This document shows positions 6,428 to 9,707 of a DNA stretch of 9,707 nt, piece after piece. The notes under the pieces were generated by a model, which was given only the letters and a program-made list of their open reading frames with translations, had not been told where the DNA came from and did not search any database. Position numbers and translations under genes: made by a program. Numbering within the stretch: position 1 is the first letter of the stretch; each line of letters opens with the position of its first letter. Source of the DNA: an uncultured Bacillota bacterium (lineage in GTDB: Bacteria; Bacillota_I; Bacilli_A; RF39; UBA660); contig CAOJZR010000014.1 of assembly GCA_948466105.1 (NCBI GenBank), forward strand, positions 1 through 9,707, read 5' to 3'.

Positions 6428-6456
6428 GTATAAATCTTTTTTTTTAGGTTATGATA
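6428..6456 (+). promoter_or_regulatory. Candidate SigG-type (forespore) promoter of sspI
   Basis: GTATA (6428-6432) matches the SigG -35 consensus GHATR. TATGATA (6450-6456), 17 bp later, matches the -10 consensus CATNHTA except at its first base. Neither element resembles a good SigA promoter pair. The predicted start, around 6463, coincides with AAGGAGGA (6463-6470), leaving a leader of about 12 nt. These short motifs can occur by chance in AT-rich DNA, so the support comes mainly from their position in front of a gene that is SigG-controlled in Bacillus. Confidence 0.4.
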
Positions 6457-6474
6457 TTATTTAAGGAGGATATT

Positions 6475-6684
6475 ATGGAAATTGATATTAGAAAACATAT
6501 AAAAAATAATTTTAAAAATTGTAACATAGAAGATATAAAATCTTCTATTAACGAGGCTATAGACGAACATGATGATGTGACCTTACCAGGTCTTGGTGTT
6601 TTTTTTGAAATATTATGGCAAAATAGTGACGAAGAAAAAAAAGAAGAGGTTTTAAATTCTCTTCTAAAATATTTTAACAATTAA
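6475..6684 (+). CDS. sspI: Small acid-soluble spore protein SspI family
   Basis: This 69-aa protein resembles SspI, a minor small acid-soluble protein of the Bacillus spore core (71 aa in B. subtilis). An N-terminal helix (MEIDIRKHIKNNF) and an acidic middle lead to the signature LPGLGVFFEILWQNSDE (37-53), close to LPGLGVLFEVIWKNAD of SspI. A charged C-terminal helix (EEKKEEVLNSLLKYF) follows. I chose ATG 6475 because AAGGAGG (6463-6469) lies 5 nt before it. An in-frame ATG at 6451 would add eight residues, has no ribosome binding site and would place the SD inside the gene. It is a single gene, divergent from lemA, and its stop overlaps that of the convergent gene at 6681. Its role in this organism is inferred from family only; SspI-like proteins may occur in lineages where spores have not been seen. 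Confidence 0.85.
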   Translation: MEIDIRKHIKNNFKNCNIEDIKSSINEAIDEHDDVTLPGLGVFFEILWQNSDEEKKEEVLNSLLKYFNN

Positions 6685-7574
6685 AGGGATATTTTATCCT
6701 TTTTATATTCTTTAAAATAAACTAGTACTTTTTCATCACTAATTTTTTTTTCTTGGCTTCTTTTTAAATTTAACATTACTTTTTTATATTGATAATAATC
6801 TTTTAAAGCAATAACATTAGTTGATTGCTCTTTTTTTAATATATAATTATTCCAATTTCCCTTTATCGCATCTATTCTTTTTTTTACATCACTTAATACG
6901 TTAAGATTTTTCTGCGTATAATTAGCTAAATAAGAATCATATATAAATAAAATTTCTAATAAATAATCTACTATTGAATAACTTTCTAACTTTATAAAGC
7001 TACTAAATTCATTATGAATTTTTTTCTCTAAATCAAATTCACTAAAAATCATTTCATTAATAAATTTTCTAGCAAAATAATATGTAACAATTTTACTATC
7101 ACTAAATTCATCTAATATTAAAAGAAAACCTAAATTAGAATCATCTTTTTTATAATTGTCTTTAACAAATTTTAAATCTTTTAATTTTTGCAAATAAAAT
7201 AATGTACTCATATACTCATAATATACTTGCGATTTTTCATCATTTTTAGTTAATTTAAGCATTATAAGTATTAATTCTATTTGATTTTTTTCTTCCTTCT
7301 GTGTTTTTAAATAGTTCCTTGCTACTTCATTTATAAAATCAATATCACAACTAAATTTTCTAATAATAAATTTAACAAAGTGATAATTATTTTTCACTTT
7401 GTTAGAACAATAACTATATATTTTTTTATTACTTGTATAATTAATAGCCATCATCATAAAAATATAATTATTCTCTAACCTCTTGACTTCAGTACAATTT
7501 CCATCAATATTATCAAGATATTTAATAACTTTTTCTACACTATATTCTATATCCATCACCTCTTTAACATTCAT
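6681..7574 (-). CDS. Hypothetical protein, Asn/Lys/Tyr-rich, mainly alpha-helical
   Basis: I do not recognise this 297-aa protein. It has no signal peptide and no clear transmembrane helix, so it is probably cytoplasmic. It is rich in Lys, Asn, Ile, Tyr and acidic residues, with helical, repeat-like spacing. The segment KIYSYCSNKVKNNYHFVKFIIRKF (about 50-75) has the look of short helical repeats such as DUF4116 (SxxLKNDxxFV), but I see only one such unit and do not assign it. It has a near-perfect promoter (7593-7620), so it is likely expressed in growing cells. ATG 7574 is chosen over the TTG at 7580, which is two codons earlier and only about 6 nt from the predicted transcript start. The ribosome binding site is weak (AAGG, 10 nt upstream). 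The gene converges on sspI with overlapping stops. Confidence 0.75.
   Translation of the reverse strand: MNVKEVMDIEYSVEKVIKYLDNIDGNCTEVKRLENNYIFMMMAINYTSNKKIYSYCSNKVKNNYHFVKFIIRKFSCDIDFINEVARNYLKTQKEEKNQIELILIMLKLTKNDEKSQVYYEYMSTLFYLQKLKDLKFVKDNYKKDDSNLGFLLILDEFSDSKIVTYYFARKFINEMIFSEFDLEKKIHNEFSSFIKLESYSIVDYLLEILFIYDSYLANYTQKNLNVLSDVKKRIDAIKGNWNNYILKKEQSTNVIALKDYYQYKKVMLNLKRSQEKKISDEKVLVYFKEYKKDKISL
6683..6704 (+). terminator. Possible sspI terminator inside the convergent gene
   Basis: AAAGGGATA (6683-6691) can pair with TATCCTTTT (6695-6703) with one G-T wobble and a TTT loop. The T-run is short and mostly within the stem. It starts on the sspI stop codon and lies within the last codons of the opposite gene. 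On the minus strand the same hairpin lacks a T-tail. It is a weak call. Confidence 0.35.
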
Positions 7575-7592
7575 CTTCAAAATGCCTTAGAT

Positions 7593-7620
7593 ATTATACT
7601 ATAATAATCATCTTTGTCAA
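7593..7620 (-). promoter_or_regulatory. Consensus SigA-type promoter of the hypothetical gene
   Basis: On the minus strand TTGACA (7620-7615) and TATAAT (7598-7593) are both perfect, with a 16-bp spacer. Transcription would start near 7586, about 12 nt before the ATG at 7574. The -35 is one base beyond the T-run of the DUF362 terminator, so the two signals are fused back to back. Confidence 0.85.
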
Positions 7621-7621
7621 T

Positions 7622-7651
7622 AAAAAAACAACCATAAATTCTATGATTGTT
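7622..7651 (-). terminator. Rho-independent terminator of the DUF362 gene
   Basis: On the minus strand AACAATCATA (7651-7642) pairs with TATGGTTGTT (7636-7627) through ten pairs with one T-G wobble, loop GAATT. Seven T follow (7628-7622). Read on the plus strand, the wobble becomes a C-A mismatch and there is no T-run, so it works only for the minus strand. It starts 20 bases after the DUF362 stop. Confidence 0.85.
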
Positions 7652-7671
7652 CTATCATTTTAATACCTAAT

Positions 7672-8550
7672 TCAAAACTCAATTAATTCATATTCCTTAG
7701 TTCCAATTCCTAAATCGCTGGCCACATCAATAGTATGAACACCATTTCTTGAAGTTACACGTTCTAAAAAATGTTCCTTACCTGGATCATTGGAATTTAT
7801 AACTAAATCAATGCAAGCCTTATCAATTGCAACAGGATCTAAAGAAGCAAGAATTCCAATGTCTTTAAGACAAGGGTCTTCTGCTTTAGAACAACAATCA
7901 CAATCAACACTCATATTACACATAATGTTAATATATACAATATTTCCTTTAAAATAATCAACCACACTTTTAGCCGCATCGGCCATTGCTTCTAAAAATT
8001 GATCTTGCGCTGGTAAATTATCCCATAATTTATTTTGATCATCTGTTTTACCTGCTGTATGAATAAAAGCCTTGCCCGCACTTGAAGCACAACCAATTGA
8101 TAACTGTTTTAAAGCTCCACCATAACCTCCCATAGGATGCCCCTTAAAATGGGATACAACTACCATTGCATCATAATTTTCCATATTTTTTCCAACATAA
8201 TTTTGTTTTATAACTTTACCTGTTGGAATATCTAATTTCATATCACCAGCAGCATCCATAATATCAACATCAAAATATTTACTCCATCCATTAGTCTCTA
8301 ATAGCTTAATATGCTTACTAGTCTCATTGCGAGCTCCTTCATAAGCAGTATTACATTCAACAACAACACCATTTACATAATCAACAATTGGTCTCATAAA
8401 TTCTGGATGCAAAAAGTTTTGATTACCTTCCTCCCCTGAATGCACTTTAACGGCCACTTTTCCAGTTAAATCTTTTTTTAATTTTTGAAAAATAGTAACT
8501 ACATTTTCAGGAGTTATGTTTCTAGTAAAATAAACATTAGCTTTTTCCAT
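7672..8550 (-). CDS. DUF362 domain protein (putative Fe-S center protein)
   Basis: This 292-aa protein belongs to the DUF362 family, soluble proteins often annotated as Fe-S centre proteins; the reaction is unknown. Family features are VAVKVHSGEEGN (32-43), the HFKGHPMGGYGGALKQLSIGC core (134-154), DCDCC (216-220) within an eight-Cys set (66, 154, 211, 217, 219, 220, 227, 246), and DIGILASLDPVAIDKA (230-245). GIGTKEYELIEF ends the protein in family style. The extra ferredoxin CxxCxxC repeats found in longer members are absent, so any cluster must use the clustered Cys around 211-227. GAGGA lies 7 nt before the ATG. It stands alone between its own promoter and terminator. It is the only gene here to end in TGA, and a TAA follows three codons later. 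Confidence 0.88.
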   Translation of the reverse strand: MEKANVYFTRNITPENVVTIFQKLKKDLTGKVAVKVHSGEEGNQNFLHPEFMRPIVDYVNGVVVECNTAYEGARNETSKHIKLLETNGWSKYFDVDIMDAAGDMKLDIPTGKVIKQNYVGKNMENYDAMVVVSHFKGHPMGGYGGALKQLSIGCASSAGKAFIHTAGKTDDQNKLWDNLPAQDQFLEAMADAAKSVVDYFKGNIVYINIMCNMSVDCDCCSKAEDPCLKDIGILASLDPVAIDKACIDLVINSNDPGKEHFLERVTSRNGVHTIDVASDLGIGTKEYELIEF

Positions 8551-8575
8551 TTAATCATCCTCTTTTCTATATTAA

Positions 8576-8584
8576 ATTATAACA
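8576..8584 (-). promoter_or_regulatory. Extended -10 promoter of the DUF362 gene
   Basis: On the minus strand TGTTATAAT (8584-8576) is a perfect extended -10. The region 16-18 bp upstream (TGTGTT, within the ZIP-gene terminator stem) is a poor -35. The start would be near 8569, about 19 nt before the ATG. Confidence 0.6.
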
Positions 8585-8593
8585 TAAAAGATC

Positions 8594-8616
8594 AAAAAAA
8601 CACATAAATGTGTTTT
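8594..8616 (-). terminator. Rho-independent terminator of the ZIP transporter gene
   Basis: AAAACACA (8616-8609 read on the minus strand) pairs perfectly with TGTGTTTT (8604-8597), loop TTTA. The T-run continues to 8594, seven T in all. The first two stem bases overlap the TAA stop of the ZIP gene (8617-8615). Confidence 0.88.
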
Positions 8617-9418
8617 AGCCTAAAGCAATATCTAAAATCATCATAAGGGAAAATCCAATTAAAGTAAATAGAGCCATTAAATCCTTCTTTTTATTAGTTT
8701 GGCTTTCAGGAATTAATTCTTCTACTACAACATAGATCATTGCTCCTGCTGCAAAAGCCAATAAAAAAGGCAATAAAATACGTACTTTAATAACTAATAA
8801 GGCTCCTATTACCCCAGCAATAGGTTCAACTATACCACTTAATTGTCCAAGCAGAAAAGCTTTATTACGGCTCATACCTTCTCTACGAAGTGGCATACTA
8901 ACGGCCGTTCCTTCTGGAAAATTTTGAAGTCCAATACCAAGTGCTAGTGTCCAAGCAGCCATTAAAGTTGCGCCATCAAGGCCATAGATAACAGAACCAA
9001 AAGCAACACCTACGGCCATACCCTCTGGTATGTTATGTAAAGTGATAGAACTAACTAGCATAACACAACGTTTTGCACTTAGTTTTTTTTCTTTTTTAGA
9101 TGCTTTTTTTTCATATAAATCATAGACCTTATCTCCTACAAAAAGAAGTAATCCACCACTAAAAAAGCCGATAAAAGTAACTAACCATGGAATTAAATTT
9201 AAATTAGTAGCCATTGTAATAGCAGGTGCAATCAATGAAAAAAATGACGCTGCTATCATAACTCCTGCTGCAAAACCTAACATTCCATCCATTAAATTTT
9301 TATTTATTTTTTTAAAGAAGTAAACAAGTGAAGCTCCTATTGCTGTGACACTCCAAGTAAAAAGTGTAGCAAGTAAAGCTTGCAAAATTGGATCTAATGA
9401 TAAAATTTGTTCAATCAT
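8615..9418 (-). CDS. ZIP family divalent metal transporter (ZupT/GufA-like)
   Basis: This 267-aa polytopic membrane protein with about eight helices belongs to the ZIP family, which brings zinc and related divalent metals into the cytoplasm. Signature metal-site motifs are HNIPEGMAVG (128-137) in helix 4 and QNFPEGTAVS (165-174) in helix 5. VEP (197-199) and VVEELIPE (231-238) follow in later helices. The Gln in place of His in the second motif is seen in the GufA-like branch. A Lys-rich cytoplasmic loop (about 104-117), without a His cluster, joins helices 3 and 4. GAGGAGG (9430-9424) sits 5 nt before the ATG, a very strong ribosome binding site. It is a single-gene unit. I could not identify a convincing promoter, a metal operator or a riboswitch upstream. 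Metal preference (Zn, Fe or Mn) cannot be told from sequence. Confidence 0.93.
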   Translation of the reverse strand: MIEQILSLDPILQALLATLFTWSVTAIGASLVYFFKKINKNLMDGMLGFAAGVMIAASFFSLIAPAITMATNLNLIPWLVTFIGFFSGGLLLFVGDKVYDLYEKKASKKEKKLSAKRCVMLVSSITLHNIPEGMAVGVAFGSVIYGLDGATLMAAWTLALGIGLQNFPEGTAVSMPLRREGMSRNKAFLLGQLSGIVEPIAGVIGALLVIKVRILLPFLLAFAAGAMIYVVVEELIPESQTNKKKDLMALFTLIGFSLMMILDIALG

Positions 9419-9679
9419 AAATTCCTCCTCTAAATAACCTATTCTTTACTAGACATTTGGAGTGGGCATTTTAATCAGAAAAAACATTTTCACTTTTTTT
9501 ACTATAAATTTAACACTTTTTTCAGTATTATTAAATGATCTTTTTAAAATAACTAAATTTTTTATTAAATTAATCATCTTTTCAAAGCTTTAACATAAAA
9601 TAATAGTAATTAAAGTTAAACAATTGACAAATCAGTCTTAATAGTGTAAAATTATTTAGTGTTAAAAAGCATTTTGAAT
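9419..9679. other. Divergent intergenic region between ZIP gene and tRNA gene
   Basis: This stretch is about 260 bp, very AT-rich with short homopolymer runs. Leftward it must carry the ZIP promoter, but no clear -35/-10 pair is visible; TAAAAT at 9473-9468 is a weak candidate. A GC-richer patch ATTTGGAGTGGGCATT (9455-9470) interrupts the AT-rich sequence. A 42-codon minus-strand frame (9577-9449) is described under findings. Rightward it holds the tRNA promoter. Confidence 0.5.
9624..9652 (+). promoter_or_regulatory. Promoter of the tRNA gene
   Basis: TTGACA (9624-9629), a 17-bp spacer and TAAAAT (9647-9652) make a near-consensus SigA-type promoter. The predicted start is near 9659, about 20 nt before the tRNA 5' end, which suits a tRNA precursor. 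Confidence 0.85.
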
Positions 9680-9707
9680 GGGTCTATAGCCAAGTGGTAA
9701 GGCGTGG
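9680..9707 (+). tRNA. 5' part of a tRNA gene, cut by window end (Cys or Gln type)
   Basis: GGGTCTA can serve as the 5' acceptor arm, followed by TA at positions 8-9. GCC...GGC forms the D stem around AAGTGGTAA, with the invariant A14, G18, G19 and A21. The pattern ATAGCCAAGTGGTAAGGC is characteristic of bacterial tRNA-Cys and tRNA-Gln. Mature tRNA-Gln usually starts with T, which would need the T at 9679 and one extra base before the D stem. Spacing therefore favours a G start and mildly favours Cys. The anticodon lies beyond the window, so the isotype is open. Confidence 0.85.

Noticed and set aside
6444..6680. Minus-strand frame of 78 codons over sspI
   Set aside because: It is antisense to sspI, whose ribosome binding site and family signature are clear. 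The Ser/Phe-rich translation is a shadow.
7672..7674. TGA of the DUF362 gene read as Trp (mycoplasma code 4), extending the protein by four codons to TAA
   Set aside because: All Trp codons within the nine long genes are TGG and none contains an in-frame TGA, which is not expected of a code-4 genome. The protein also ends at the usual place for its family.
9419..9480. Metal-responsive riboswitch or operator upstream of the ZIP gene
   Set aside because: No recognisable yybP-ykoY or NiCo-type elements, and no Zur, Fur or MntR palindrome. The GC-richer patch is only a weak, imperfect dyad.
1..9707. CRISPR array, insertion sequence, phage or defence genes
   Set aside because: No regularly spaced direct repeats, transposase motifs, terminal repeats with target duplications, or nuclease/helicase/toxin-antitoxin signatures were seen on either strand.

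Overview
This is an AT-rich window from a low-GC Gram-positive bacterium of the Bacilli type. The evidence is strong AGGAGG-type ribosome binding sites, a murG-murB-ftsQ(divIB) segment of the division/cell-wall cluster, and an SspI-type spore-protein gene. The high A+T, short intergenic spaces, tiny 5' leaders and many hypothetical-type proteins recall the reduced-genome, gut-associated Bacilli near the Mollicutes (RF39/Erysipelotrichia-like). That placement is an inference. The standard code (TGA = stop) fits: all nine long genes read through with TGG as Trp, and one gene ends in TGA.

Layout. At the left edge lies the 3' tail of an unknown gene (2-76, +) and its terminator. Next is a membrane-anchored M15 D,D-carboxypeptidase/VanY-like gene (143-811, +) ending in a probably bidirectional hairpin. 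The stretch 812-1070 holds a stop-free minus-strand frame without a good start (869-1039) and a perfect 12-bp inverted repeat. The minus-strand operon murG-murB-ftsQ (3841 to 1095) follows, with an extended -10 promoter and a terminator at the ftsQ stop. Further right is the minus-strand pair lemA and DUF2207 (6365 to 3924), with a terminator-like hairpin between them. Divergent from lemA is sspI (6475-6684, +), preceded by a sequence resembling a SigG promoter. sspI converges on an unknown 297-aa gene (7574 to 6681, -), and their stop codons overlap. Then come two single-gene units on the minus strand: a DUF362 protein (8550-7672) and a ZIP-family metal transporter (9418-8615). The right edge has a consensus promoter and the 5' half of a tRNA gene (Cys or Gln type), on the plus strand.

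How the genes relate. Most recognisable genes concern the envelope. MurB makes UDP-MurNAc, MurG makes lipid II, DivIB/FtsQ belongs to the divisome, the M15 peptidase trims peptidoglycan stem peptides, and LemA plus DUF2207 are a common membrane-protein pair of unclear function. The minus-strand units are packed as terminator followed at once by the next promoter, and predicted transcription starts lie within about 10-20 nt of start codons. I see no mobile element, CRISPR array, phage gene or defence system. The most interesting items are sspI with its candidate forespore promoter, the unknown 297-aa protein tail-to-tail with it, and the possible gene remnant at 869-1039.
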